Made by a program: the position numbers and the translations under genes
Shown here: positions 1-8,840 of the stretch, in pieces
Layout: the number at the start of each line of letters is the position of its first letter
Numbering within the stretch: position 1 is the stretch's first letter
The notes under the pieces: model-generated
What the model was told of the DNA's origin: nothing
The model's database searches: none
The model's input: the letters and a program-made list of their open reading frames with translations, nothing else
Assembly: GCA_032615215.1 (NCBI GenBank)
Contig: CP128433.1
Location: forward strand, 4,944,501 to 5,008,500
Source: Microbulbifer sp. MKSA007
GTDB taxonomy: Bacteria > Pseudomonadota > Gammaproteobacteria > Pseudomonadales > Cellvibrionaceae
Direction: 5' to 3'
Length of the DNA: 64,000 nt

Positions 1-166
1 CTCTGTTCGACGGGATATGGCGGTTTACCAGTTAAAACAACAGGAAACCGCTGTAGCTGAAATTGCCGAGCGCCTGGGCTTTTCCGAACCCAGCGCTTTT
101 AATCGCGCATTTAAAAAGTGGACAGGGCTAGCTCCCGGAGCTTACAGGGATAAATTCCGTAGTTAA
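1..166 (+). CDS. AraC-family transcriptional regulator, C-terminal fragment
   Basis: The window opens inside this gene; reading from base 2 gives 54 codons to a TAA at 164-166. The peptide carries the second helix-turn-helix of an AraC/XylS DNA-binding domain: VAEIAERLGFSEPSAFNRAF followed by KKWTGLAPGAYR, the classic signature at the end of these proteins. The sensory N-terminal part lies outside the window, so ligand and targets cannot be told. It is followed at once by a strong hairpin terminator. The family assignment is secure; function is open. Confidence 0.85.
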   Translation, partial: SVRRDMAVYQLKQQETAVAEIAERLGFSEPSAFNRAFKKWTGLAPGAYRDKFRS

Positions 167-177
167 GGCGACACTAA

Positions 178-203
178 AAATCCCGGTCAAAAGACCGGGA
201 TTT
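178..203. terminator. Bidirectional rho-independent terminator
   Basis: An 11-bp stem (AAATCCCGGTC / GACCGGGATTT) closes on an AAAA loop and is followed by T residues on the plus strand and, because of the preceding A run, by T residues on the minus strand too. It sits between the AraC gene and the convergent DUF937/OmpA-like gene, so it can serve both. Confidence 0.85.
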
Positions 204-259
204 TTTATAAATGAAATCTACCTTGGAAAATATCCTTTAAAGGGACTCCCGTATCCCGG

Positions 260-1509
260 CTACTCCTGAGAGTTTGTCACTACCCGGATACTAACTCGCT
301 CAACATTAAGGGCTTTTTGGTCCCTCTTCTCCGCCATATCTTCCGGGACAAGCTTAGCTGAGCCCATTCCTGTTGCAGTGATACGATTTGCCGCTATCCC
401 CTTCTTCAATAAAAGCTCTTTCACTACATCCGCACGTTCTTGGGAAATTTCCTGCTCTGCAATTTCATTACCCTCACCTTTTACATGCCCTTCAATAGCA
501 ATGGTTAAGTTGGGGTTGTCCTGCATGATTTTTGCCAGAGCATCGATATCCTCAGCTGCAGGGTTGGTGATTTTTGCGGTTCCCTTTTCAAAGTTCACCC
601 GCATGGGGAATTCCCGGTCGGGATTGTCTGAAAAGCTCTTGAGATAATCACGCAAATTACTGGAAAAGTTATCGGGGCCCAGTTGCGCTTCCTCTTCCGC
701 TTTCTCAAGGGGGAATCCCCTACCGGCTGTGAAGCGGACTCCATAAAGCTCGCTTCCTGGGAAGTCATGGAAGGATTGCTTACTGAATTTTCCTTTTTCC
801 CTTTCAACATACACATATTCAATGCGTAGAGAACCACAAGTACCAACAGCAAAGGAAAAAACCAACTGCTGAAACTAACCGGTTTACGTTTTTCTTCGGG
901 CCCCTGAATTGCTGTAGCCCGAGGTTCCTGGGGTTTGGCGTGGCCATGGGTAACCAGAGCGTCTCCCAGCTTCCCAAAATCTGGAACGTCGATTGCTTGG
1001 AGAAGGTTATCCGGTATATACCCCTGTAAATGCTCCCGCTGCCCAATCAGGAATGAAGCCAAGTCGGAAACATCCATTTTTTGAACTTTGGCCTGGCTTT
1101 GCATCAACGAAGTAACTATCGGTGCGGATACACTCAATAGATCTCCGCCCTCTTTCCCCAAATTATTCGCTGCAACTTCCAGGACCTCTTTTTTACGACT
1201 GCTGAAAATTTTTTCCAGCATTTTCTCACCGATGTCTGTAATTGACTTCAACTTTTCTGGTGAGGAAATAGCGGTGGCAAATTTAGACAAATCCAGCGCT
1301 TCACTTTCAGAAATTAAATTAAATAAATAACCCATTCCCGTCTTGCTACTAGCCCTGTTCAACATACCAGCCAGTATGTAAGCAACACCTGAGCAGAGTG
1401 CAGCTTCACCTTGCCCTGCCGGCAAATTCAAAGCCTTTGTCAGCGCATCAATACCCCCGGAGCCCAATTGGCCGGTAGCCATATCCAAAACATTATCCGC
1501 CATAGCCAA
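260..1509 (-). CDS. DUF937 / OmpA-family envelope protein, apparently frameshifted
   Basis: Two overlapping minus-strand frames make one expected protein. The first frame (from 1509) has an Ala/Gly-rich DUF937-like helical domain (about residues 1-190) and one membrane segment (WFFPLLLVLVVLYALNMC, about 218-235). It then degenerates into an Arg/Lys-rich tail. The second frame (to 260) supplies the C-terminal OmpA-like peptidoglycan-binding domain, with NLTIAIEGHVKGEG, the A-x-x-V-x-x-x-L-x-x-x-G-I helix and R-I-x-A-x-G-M-G. The switch fits a C5 run on the coding strand (709-713 here). One extra C gives D-S-P-L-E-K and a continuous protein of 416 residues. The likely role is an inner-membrane-anchored, peptidoglycan-binding envelope protein. 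An assembly error, a true mutation and -1 slippage all remain possible. Confidence 0.75.
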
Positions 1510-1888
1510 ACCTCGCTCACCACCTCAGGGACCGTCAAAGTACATTTATTTGTCCGGGGTCACCTGTGTGTTACCCATTCAAATTTTTCTCAGCTGCCCT
1601 GTATCACCCATTACCCTGCCTGACATGGGATTCCTCCAGCCGCAAAGATAATTTAAGTGCCAATTTACCGTGCCAAAATTTCAATAGATTTAGGCGCCTT
1701 ACTTGAGTGTACGGCAGTACCTCCACATGGTTAGGTTAATTTGGAATAAATAAAAAGATATTTGACTAGGAATTTTTCGGTAGCACCTGGAAGCTGAGTC
1801 ATCTTCCGTGGCAATTTTTATCATTGAACCCAAGCTGCACCGCACTATGGTAATAAGCGAAACCATAAAATAAAAAGAGGCTAAAACC
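1510..1888. other. Intergenic region, divergent promoters expected
   Basis: This region separates the minus-strand DUF937/OmpA gene from the plus-strand acyl-CoA operon, so both promoters should lie here. I see AT-rich stretches around 1735-1770 but no confident -35/-10 pair. A short inverted repeat, TATGGT/ACCATA, falls between about 1845 and 1868, just upstream of the thiolase ribosome-binding site. No gene is visible. Confidence 0.4.
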
Positions 1889-3097
1889 GTGCCAACCGAA
1901 GCCTACATCTACGATGCTATCCGCACCCCGCGGGGCAGAGGCAAATCCAGCGGTGCCCTTCACGAAGTCAAACCTATCACCCTGCTTTCAGATCTCCTGA
2001 AAGAATTACAGACCCGCAATAGATTCGACACTGCCAAAGTGGACGATATCGTTATGGGCTGTGTTACACCGATCGGAGATCAGGGTGCCGATATCGCAAA
2101 AGTGGCAGCTTTAGCTGCCAATTGGGACTGGGATATCGGTGGCGTAACTCTGAATCGCTTCTGTGCCTCCGGTGCCGAAGCGGTCAATCTCGCCGCTACC
2201 AAAGTTCGCTCCGGGTGGGAGCATCTGGTAGTGGCCGGAGGTGTAGAGTCCATGTCGCGGGTGCCCATGGGCAGCGACGGCGGCGCCTGGGCGATGGACC
2301 CACGCACAGCAATAGATACTGGATTTGCACCCCAGGGCATTGGCGCGGACTTGATCGCTACACTCGGCGGATTTTCCCGCGAGGATGTGGATAACTTTGC
2401 GCTGGACTCTCAGCACAAGGCGGCAGCCGCCTGGAAGCGCGGTGCTTTCGAAAAATCTGTGATTCCCGTACGCGACCAAAATGGCCTGACCATTCTCGAT
2501 CACGACCAGCTGGTGCGCCCAGATGCGTCCATAGAGGCCCTGGCACAACTCAAGTCGTCCTTTGCCGGGATGGGTGACCTGTGCTTCGACAGCATTGCCA
2601 TATCCCGTTACCCACAGGTCGAATCAATCAACCATGTTCACACTGCGGGAAATTCCTCAGGAATCGTCGATGGCGCAGCCGCCCTGCTGATCGGCAGTGA
2701 ACAGGCCGGGCGGGATCTGGGGCTCAGCCCCCGCGCCCGTATTGTCTCCGCTGCGGTAGTGGGCACTGAGCCCACTATCATGCTCACAGGCCCCGCGCCC
2801 GCCACTCGCAAAGCCCTAAAGGCCGCAGGCCTGACGGTGCAGGATATTGACCTCTTTGAGGTGAATGAAGCCTTCGCGGCAGTGGTGATGCGTTTCCAAC
2901 ACGAGTTGGACGTGGACCCACAAAAACTCAACGTTAACGGCGGCTCAATCGCTATGGGCCACCCCCTCGGCGCGACCGGTGCAATGCTGATCGGCACAGT
3001 ATTGGATGAGCTGGAACAACGGCAACTTCGCTACGGCCTGGTCACACTATGTGTGGGCGGCGGTATGGGTGTAGCAACCATTATCGAAAGAGTTTAG
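1889..3097 (+). CDS. Acetyl-CoA C-acyltransferase (thiolase)
   Basis: This is a thiolase of 402 residues, the normal family length. It should cleave 3-ketoacyl-CoA with CoA to acetyl-CoA, or run the reverse condensation. Nucleophile Cys92 sits in NRFCASGAEAVN, the general-base His358 in GGSIAMGHPLGATG, and the second catalytic Cys388 in CVGGGMG. The start is GTG, supported by AAAGAGG at 1874-1880. It leads a co-directional set with a hydratase/dehydrogenase (10-nt gap), an acyl-CoA dehydrogenase and a CoA-transferase, so it is probably the last step of a beta-oxidation spiral. Chain-length preference cannot be read from sequence; biosynthetic acetoacetyl-CoA formation is the alternative. Confidence 0.93.
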   Translation: MPTEAYIYDAIRTPRGRGKSSGALHEVKPITLLSDLLKELQTRNRFDTAKVDDIVMGCVTPIGDQGADIAKVAALAANWDWDIGGVTLNRFCASGAEAVNLAATKVRSGWEHLVVAGGVESMSRVPMGSDGGAWAMDPRTAIDTGFAPQGIGADLIATLGGFSREDVDNFALDSQHKAAAAWKRGAFEKSVIPVRDQNGLTILDHDQLVRPDASIEALAQLKSSFAGMGDLCFDSIAISRYPQVESINHVHTAGNSSGIVDGAAALLIGSEQAGRDLGLSPRARIVSAAVVGTEPTIMLTGPAPATRKALKAAGLTVQDIDLFEVNEAFAAVVMRFQHELDVDPQKLNVNGGSIAMGHPLGATGAMLIGTVLDELEQRQLRYGLVTLCVGGGMGVATIIERV

Positions 3098-3107
3098 GGG
3101 GCAGACT

Positions 3108-5264
3108 ATGAAATCCATTCGCCTGGAAAAAGACGATCACAATATTGTCCACCTGATTATGGACAACCCCAATGCCTCAGCCAATGTGATGGATCGGGAT
3201 TTTACCGAGTCGCTGAGCGCAGCGGTTGAGCAACTTAAGCAGCAAGAATTTTCTGGAATTATTGTTCGCTCCACAAAAAATACCTTTTTTGCCGGCGGCG
3301 ACCTCAAATCTTTATTTGCAGCAAAAATTGAAGAAGCTAAACCTTTCTTCGAATCCTGCGAATCAATGAAAGCCAACCTGCGCTGGCTGGAAACCCAGGG
3401 TAAACCCGTCGTTGCTGCGATTAATGGCACAGCTTTGGGCGGTGGCTGGGAAATTGCCCTCAGCTGCCATCAGCGCATTGTTATCGATAGCACCGCAATA
3501 AAACTGGGATTGCCTGAAGTCACATTAGGCTTACTACCTGGTGGTGGCGGCTGTGTACGTATGCCCCGCCTTTTAGGCATCCAGGAGTCTCTACCCTACT
3601 TACTGGAAGGAAAACAGGTGAGGCCGCAACAGGCTCTCAAAGCCGGTCTGGTACATCAGCTCGTTACCAGTGAAAGTGAATTACTAGAGAAGGCTGTCTC
3701 TTATATTAGAGAGAATAGTGAGCAACCTGTTGCTCAGCCCTGGGATCAACCGGATTATCGGATGCCGGGAGGGGACGCAAAGAACCCTAAAAATGCGCAG
3801 TTACTGATGATCGCCCCAGCAATGCTGGAGAAAAAAACCAAGGGATGTCTGCCGGCCCCAGAGTCGATAATGGCAACCGTCGTCGAAGGGTCAAGGGTCG
3901 ACTTCGAAACTGCTACGCGAATTGAGTCCCGACACTTTGTAGGCCTCGCTTGCGGTCAGGTTGCCAAAAACATGATCGGTACTTTCTGGTTTGCACTCAA
4001 CGAAGTCAAAGCCGGAGCATCACTGCCCGCCGCCGCCCGCGATCATAAAACGTCGCCCATGCAAAAAATTGGCATACTCGGCGCCGGCATGATGGGCTCA
4101 GCCATTGCCTACGCCTGTGCCAGTAAAGGTGTTGATGTCGTATTAAAAGATGTATCCATGGAAGGTGCCTTAGCCGGCAAACAATATGCAGAGAAATCCC
4201 TGCAAAAACGCTTACAGCGGGGTCGCATTACCGAGGACAAGGTCAATCAGATCCTCTCCCGTATCACGCCCACAGACAGCAATACCGACCTGGCTGATTG
4301 TGAATTGGTGATAGAAGCAGTTTTCGAAGACCGGGAACTCAAGCGTAAAGTTACCCAGGAAGCCGAACCACAGCTGCCGAAAAATGCAGTATTTGCTTCC
4401 AATACTTCGACACTGCCGATCACTGGGCTCGCTCAAGCTTCCGACCGTCCCCAGCAATTTATCGGCCTACATTTCTTCTCCCCTGCCGACAAGATGCCAC
4501 TGGTGGAAATTATCTGTGGGGAGCAAACCAGTGATGAGACTCTCGCCCAAGCCTTCGCCTTTGTATTGCAGATTGGCAAGACTCCTATCGTTGTTAACGA
4601 CAGCCGTGGCTTCTTCACCTCAAGGGTATTCGGCTGCTTTACCAATGAAGGTATCGGCATGCTTAGCGAAGGGGTTAATCCCGCCACCATTGGAAATGCC
4701 GCAGCCCTAGCTGGCTTCCCAGTCGGCCCTCTAGCTGTTAGTGACGAGGTCTCCCTAACGCTGATGAGCCGGATACGCCAGCAGACCATCAACGACCTGC
4801 AAAAAGAGGGTAAACCCGCCCCCACGCATCCCGCCGACGGAGTGATCGACCGAATGCTTGAAGTTGGTCGCGCTGGTAAGGCTGCAGGTGGCGGCTTCTA
4901 TACTTACCCTGAGGGCGGGAAAAAGCACTTATGGAGTGGCCTTGAGAAGGAGTTTCCCGCCAAAGAGGCACTGCCGATAGAAGATGTGAAGGAACGGCTG
5001 CTGTTTATTATGGCTCTGGAGACACTTCGCTGTTATCAAGAGGATGTGCTACGCAGCGTACGAGATGCCAATATTGGCTCTATCTTCGGTATCGGCTTCC
5101 CACCCTGGACCGGTGGTGCATTGCAATACATCAGCCAGTTTGGCCTGAAAGCGTTTACCCAACGCGCCCAGCAACTGGCTGATGCCTATGGGGATCGATT
5201 TGCCCCGCCAGCAATTTTGCTGGATCTGGCAGAGTCAGGAAAAGCTCTGGCGGACAACCCTTAA
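3108..5264 (+). CDS. Enoyl-CoA hydratase / 3-hydroxyacyl-CoA dehydrogenase, FadJ/FadB-like
   Basis: This bifunctional beta-oxidation enzyme has 718 residues. The N-terminal crotonase domain (about 1-300) shows the oxyanion-hole segment FFAGGDLKSL and two glutamates, in ALGGGWEIAL and LGLPEVTLGLLPGGGG. A Rossmann NAD domain begins near residue 317 (KIGILGAGMMGSAIAYA) and carries the dehydrogenase histidine H455 in GLHFFSPADKMPLVEI. The C-terminal dehydrogenase domains follow. The gene starts 10 nt after the thiolase stop, so the two are probably translated together as an alpha/beta multifunctional complex. The separate thiolase and the domain order match FadJ-type enzymes, but I do not assign the symbol. 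Confidence 0.93.
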   Translation: MKSIRLEKDDHNIVHLIMDNPNASANVMDRDFTESLSAAVEQLKQQEFSGIIVRSTKNTFFAGGDLKSLFAAKIEEAKPFFESCESMKANLRWLETQGKPVVAAINGTALGGGWEIALSCHQRIVIDSTAIKLGLPEVTLGLLPGGGGCVRMPRLLGIQESLPYLLEGKQVRPQQALKAGLVHQLVTSESELLEKAVSYIRENSEQPVAQPWDQPDYRMPGGDAKNPKNAQLLMIAPAMLEKKTKGCLPAPESIMATVVEGSRVDFETATRIESRHFVGLACGQVAKNMIGTFWFALNEVKAGASLPAAARDHKTSPMQKIGILGAGMMGSAIAYACASKGVDVVLKDVSMEGALAGKQYAEKSLQKRLQRGRITEDKVNQILSRITPTDSNTDLADCELVIEAVFEDRELKRKVTQEAEPQLPKNAVFASNTSTLPITGLAQASDRPQQFIGLHFFSPADKMPLVEIICGEQTSDETLAQAFAFVLQIGKTPIVVNDSRGFFTSRVFGCFTNEGIGMLSEGVNPATIGNAAALAGFPVGPLAVSDEVSLTLMSRIRQQTINDLQKEGKPAPTHPADGVIDRMLEVGRAGKAAGGGFYTYPEGGKKHLWSGLEKEFPAKEALPIEDVKERLLFIMALETLRCYQEDVLRSVRDANIGSIFGIGFPPWTGGALQYISQFGLKAFTQRAQQLADAYGDRFAPPAILLDLAESGKALADNP

Positions 5265-5277
5265 CCCAGGGGTTTGA

Positions 5278-5318
5278 GCGATGTAAACAGGCTTTTAAAA
5301 TCTCGCTGTTTACATCGC
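5278..5318. promoter_or_regulatory. Perfect 13-bp inverted repeat between acyl-CoA genes
   Basis: GCGATGTAAACAG (5278-5290) is exactly mirrored by CTGTTTACATCGC (5306-5318), with a 15-nt spacer containing TTTTAAAA. No T tract follows, so it is not a standard terminator. It lies 13 nt after the hydratase/dehydrogenase stop and 52 nt before the acyl-CoA dehydrogenase start. It could be an operator for an internal promoter or an intercistronic RNA hairpin. Confidence 0.6.
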
Positions 5319-5369
5319 CAATCAAAACACTGGTTCAATTTTTCAGTAATAAAATGCGGTGGTGTAAGG

Positions 5370-6518
5370 ATGGTACCAAGAACTGTTTACAACGAAGATC
5401 ACGAACAGTTTCGAGAAACTTTACGTAAATTTTTAGAAAATGAAGCTGTACCCTACCACCATCAGTGGGAAAAAGATGGTCAGGTAGATCGTAAACTGTG
5501 GAATAAAGCTGGAGAAATGGGCTTTCTGTGTCCACAAGTTGATGAAAAGTATGGTGGCTTGGGGCTGGACTATGGCTACAACTCCATTATTGATGAGGAG
5601 GTAGCCCGAGCGGGACTTTCCGGTATTGGCTGGGGCCTGCACTCTAATATTGCAGTGCCCTACATTATTAATTACGGCACGGAAGAACAGAAGAAAAAGT
5701 ACCTACCCAAATGCATTAGTGGTGAGATGATCACCGCTATCGCCATGTCCGAACCTGGTGCAGGATCGGATCTCCAAGGCGTGAGAACCACAGCTGTGCG
5801 CAAAGGGGATCACTATCTGCTCAATGGTTCCAAGATTTTTATTACCAATGGACAGCAGGCAGACCTGGTTATTGTCGTGGCCAAAACCGACCCTCACGAG
5901 GGGGCCTCTGGAGTCAGTTTGCTGCTTGTGGAAGCAGATAGCCCTGGATTCAAGAGAGGCAGTAACCTAGAAAAAATAGGCATGAAGGCCCAGGATACTT
6001 CAGAGCTGTTCTTTGATGATGTCAAAGTCCCTGCGGAAAACCTTCTCGGTGGAGAGGGACAGGGATTTATTTATTTAATGCAGGAATTGCCTCAAGAGCG
6101 TTTAAGTGTGGCAATTTATGCAATAGCTAATGCAGAAGCAGCACTGCAATGGACGATTGATTACGTACGGGATCGCAAGGCTTTCGGCAAACCCATCTCT
6201 GCCTTCCAAAATACACAATTCAAGCTGGCTGAGCTGGATAGTGAGTTAACCGCTCTTCGGGTATTTATCGATCGCTGCTTGGAGCTTCACTATAAAAAGG
6301 AACTCGACGTTGCAACTGCAGCGAAAGCCAAGTTATTGAGTACAGATTTCCAATGCAAACTTTTGGATGAATGTGTTCAGTTACATGGCGGCTATGGCTA
6401 TATGTGGGAATACCCCATCGCCCGGTCTTGGGCCGATGCTCGTGTAGCACGTATTTATGCCGGAACCAATGAAATTATGAAATTAATTATTTCCCGAGAC
6501 CTCCTGCGCGATGACTAA
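5370..6518 (+). CDS. Acyl-CoA dehydrogenase
   Basis: This FAD-dependent acyl-CoA dehydrogenase catalyses the first oxidation of beta-oxidation. I start it at ATG 5370 (382 residues, normal for the family), because the upstream in-frame extension from a TTG at 5274 runs through the intergenic hairpin and resembles no family member. FAD/substrate motifs include AMSEPGAGSDLQGVRTTA, IFITNGQQADL and QLHGGYGYMWEYPIARSWAD. The catalytic base is Glu368 in YAGTNEIMK. It continues the thiolase and hydratase operon across a 105-nt gap that holds the inverted repeat. Chain length and branched versus straight substrate are not evident. Confidence 0.92.
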   Translation: MVPRTVYNEDHEQFRETLRKFLENEAVPYHHQWEKDGQVDRKLWNKAGEMGFLCPQVDEKYGGLGLDYGYNSIIDEEVARAGLSGIGWGLHSNIAVPYIINYGTEEQKKKYLPKCISGEMITAIAMSEPGAGSDLQGVRTTAVRKGDHYLLNGSKIFITNGQQADLVIVVAKTDPHEGASGVSLLLVEADSPGFKRGSNLEKIGMKAQDTSELFFDDVKVPAENLLGGEGQGFIYLMQELPQERLSVAIYAIANAEAALQWTIDYVRDRKAFGKPISAFQNTQFKLAELDSELTALRVFIDRCLELHYKKELDVATAAKAKLLSTDFQCKLLDECVQLHGGYGYMWEYPIARSWADARVARIYAGTNEIMKLIISRDLLRDD

Positions 6519-6571
6519 ATTAAAGTGCTAGATTGAAATTTCTGTTCTCAATTAAAATAATGAAATAAAAA

Positions 6572-7768
6572 GTGAAACAGCAAACGAAGAATCACTGCGC
6601 CCCTCTTGAGGGGCTAAAAGTACTCGACTTTTCTACCCTACTTCCCGGTCCCTATGCCACTATGTTATTGGCAGACTTGGGCGCAGAAGTACTAAGAATC
6701 GAGTCTCCCACACGGCCAGACTTACTACGGGGCTCTCCCCCTTTAGTCGATGACACGGCTTCCCTATCCGCCGCCCACGCAACCATTAACCGCAACAAAC
6801 GCTCCCTGGCGATCGATCTAAAAAATCCAAAGGCGCAAGCGGTGATTCACCGACTGCTTCAGCAATACGATATTGTGATCGAGCAATTCCGCCCCGGAGT
6901 GATGGATAGGCTGGGCCTTGGCCACCAAAGCTTAAGCCAACAGCGCGCAGACATTATTTACTGCTCGATTACCGGATATGGACAGACTGGACCATTAAAG
7001 CAACGTGCTGGGCACGATATCAATTATCTCGCACTATCTGGCCTGGCCAGCTATTCCGGCAACCGTGACCATGGCCCCTGCCTGAGCGGCACACAGATAG
7101 CAGACATCGCCGGCGGTTCACACCATGCGGTTATGTCGATACTGGCTGCGGTATATCATCGCCAGAGAACCGGTGAAGGCAGTTATATCGATATCAGTAT
7201 GACGGACTGTAGTTTCGCGTTAAACGCAATTAGTGGGGCCAATGCACTGGCTTTAAATACCGATCCCAAGCTGGAATCCGAACTGCTAAACGGTGGAAGT
7301 TATTATGATTACTATCGCACGGCAGATAACCGCTATCTTTCTGTGGGAAGTTTAGAGCCACAATTTGCTGAGCAATTTTTAACAAAAATAGGCCGAAAGG
7401 AGTGGCTGGCTCGCATTATCCAAGACGGACAACAAGAAACACTTAAGAAAGATATTGCAGCAATTATTGCCACAAAAAGCCAGAAAGAATGGATTGATAT
7501 ATTTCAGGATATTGATGCGTGTATTGAACCCGTACTTAATTTTACAGAAGCTGCTGATAGCGATCTTATCCAATCCAGAGAGATGATCTGCTCTGTGAAT
7601 GGAGACATTAAACAGATCAACACGCCCTTTAGATTTAACGGCCAAAAGCCCCACTTATTTAACCGAGGGGCAGCTCTGGGAGAACACAATCACGTTGTGC
7701 TGGGTGAGCTCGGCTTTAGCGCTGAAGAAATTGAAGAGCTTTGCGATGTTCAGGGTGTCACTCATTAA
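6572..7768 (+). CDS. CaiB/BaiF-family CoA-transferase
   Basis: This is a type III CoA-transferase or 2-methylacyl-CoA racemase-like protein of 398 residues. The N-terminus has the family signature LEGLKVLDFSTLLPGPYATM then LLADLGAEVLRIE. The catalytic aspartate is probably Asp178 in the GTQIADIAGG segment, followed by RQRTGEGSYIDISMTD. The start is GTG with a weak upstream AAATAAAAAG. An earlier ATG at 6560 hits a stop after two codons. As the last gene of the acyl-CoA operon it may activate a carboxylate by CoA transfer or epimerise a branched acyl-CoA. The sequence alone does not decide which. Confidence 0.88.
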   Translation: MKQQTKNHCAPLEGLKVLDFSTLLPGPYATMLLADLGAEVLRIESPTRPDLLRGSPPLVDDTASLSAAHATINRNKRSLAIDLKNPKAQAVIHRLLQQYDIVIEQFRPGVMDRLGLGHQSLSQQRADIIYCSITGYGQTGPLKQRAGHDINYLALSGLASYSGNRDHGPCLSGTQIADIAGGSHHAVMSILAAVYHRQRTGEGSYIDISMTDCSFALNAISGANALALNTDPKLESELLNGGSYYDYYRTADNRYLSVGSLEPQFAEQFLTKIGRKEWLARIIQDGQQETLKKDIAAIIATKSQKEWIDIFQDIDACIEPVLNFTEAADSDLIQSREMICSVNGDIKQINTPFRFNGQKPHLFNRGAALGEHNHVVLGELGFSAEEIEELCDVQGVTH

Positions 7769-7807
7769 TCACCTTGAACAGGGTTGCTAGAGCAGTGATA
7801 GCTGCCT

Positions 7808-8491
7808 TTAGCTGCCACCTCCACCACAGCCCCCGCCGCAGCTGCCTCCAGAGTCTGAAGAGGAGCCGCCACCCCAAATTCCAGAGAAGGCACTGCCGGA
7901 AGTTCCGCCTTGACAGCTCGCGGCACAACCAATGTGACTGGCACAGTGATCCGCAGCGGGACTATTTCTCGATCGACAGTTTAGCGAATAATGAAATCCA
8001 TCTTTAATCCCCAACTTTTTATCAATTGAGAAAACCAGAGGTAACGATTTTGGCTTGGAAGGACTTATACCACTACGAACACAAGCAATTCGCCACACTC
8101 TCTTAATCCCCTCACTAGCTGTATCCCTATCTGGCATAACTTCATTGGGTGTGTGGTGCAGAAAGTGTCCAAAAGATTTATTACAAAAATTTCGATACAT
8201 CTGTGTGCTTAATATAAATTCATGCCAAGCGACATCAATCACTTGAGATGGCATAGCGACCATTTGTCTACCAGCCGTTTGGCAGATAATAAAATATTCC
8301 CTTAACCCATCGAGTACCATACCCAGCTGCTTGTTGCTGAGATGAGGGTATTTTTTCTTCACTCTTTGTTTGAGAGACGGATGGAATTGATAGTCTCTTA
8401 AAAATCGTTCCCGCTGTGATTTTCGGTAAAAGAAAAAAAGCATAGTACTTACGATCAATAGACAAATTGCTATAAAACCTTCAGATACCAT
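7808..8491 (-). CDS. GRDP-like (glycine-rich domain) membrane-anchored protein
   Basis: A 227-residue protein with one N-terminal membrane segment (about residues 5-22, IAICLLIVSTMLFFFY). A central domain contains VIDVAWHEFILSTQMYRNFC and FGHFLHHTP, a pattern I recognise from glycine-rich-domain-containing (GRDP-like) proteins. The last ~40 residues are Gly/Ser/Cys-rich (GGSCGGGCGGGGS). Biochemical function is unknown. It is convergent with the CoA-transferase (39-nt gap) and divergent from the ABC-F gene. The conserved His and Trp in AWHEF suggest a ligand or metal site, which is inference. Confidence 0.7.
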   Translation of the reverse strand: MVSEGFIAICLLIVSTMLFFFYRKSQRERFLRDYQFHPSLKQRVKKKYPHLSNKQLGMVLDGLREYFIICQTAGRQMVAMPSQVIDVAWHEFILSTQMYRNFCNKSFGHFLHHTPNEVMPDRDTASEGIKRVWRIACVRSGISPSKPKSLPLVFSIDKKLGIKDGFHYSLNCRSRNSPAADHCASHIGCAASCQGGTSGSAFSGIWGGGSSSDSGGSCGGGCGGGGS

Positions 8492-8840
8492 AGTAACCCC
8501 CGCTTATAAACACTTATTGCTCTAAATCAAGTCGTAAAAATGCATCATCTCAATGTAATATCAATAATACTCTTATACCACTCTATTTTAAGAGTTGAGA
8601 GTACCAAGTGAGCGCTTTTAGGTTGGGGCTTGAAGTATTTTTGAATCTTTATTAAGCTAACACTTAACAACTTTTCTTTTTGGAGCTATCTACGCCAATG
8701 AATTAAGCCTTGCACACACTGGAGATAAACCGGTTTCTTAAGAGGCCATCAATTCCCGTGCAAGTGGCGTACTCCATTCTCTACAACTTTCTCTCAAGAT
8801 CATGGTATTGCGCCACCCATTCCGACTACCGGAGGGTGAC
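8492..8840. other. Intergenic region upstream of ABC-F gene
   Basis: This AT-rich divergent region lies between the GRDP-like gene and the ABC-F gene. It holds a 7-bp inverted repeat, ACTCTTA (8569-8575) / TAAGAGT (8589-8595), and the ABC-F ribosome-binding site GGAGG at 8831-8835. No additional gene is seen. Confidence 0.4.
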
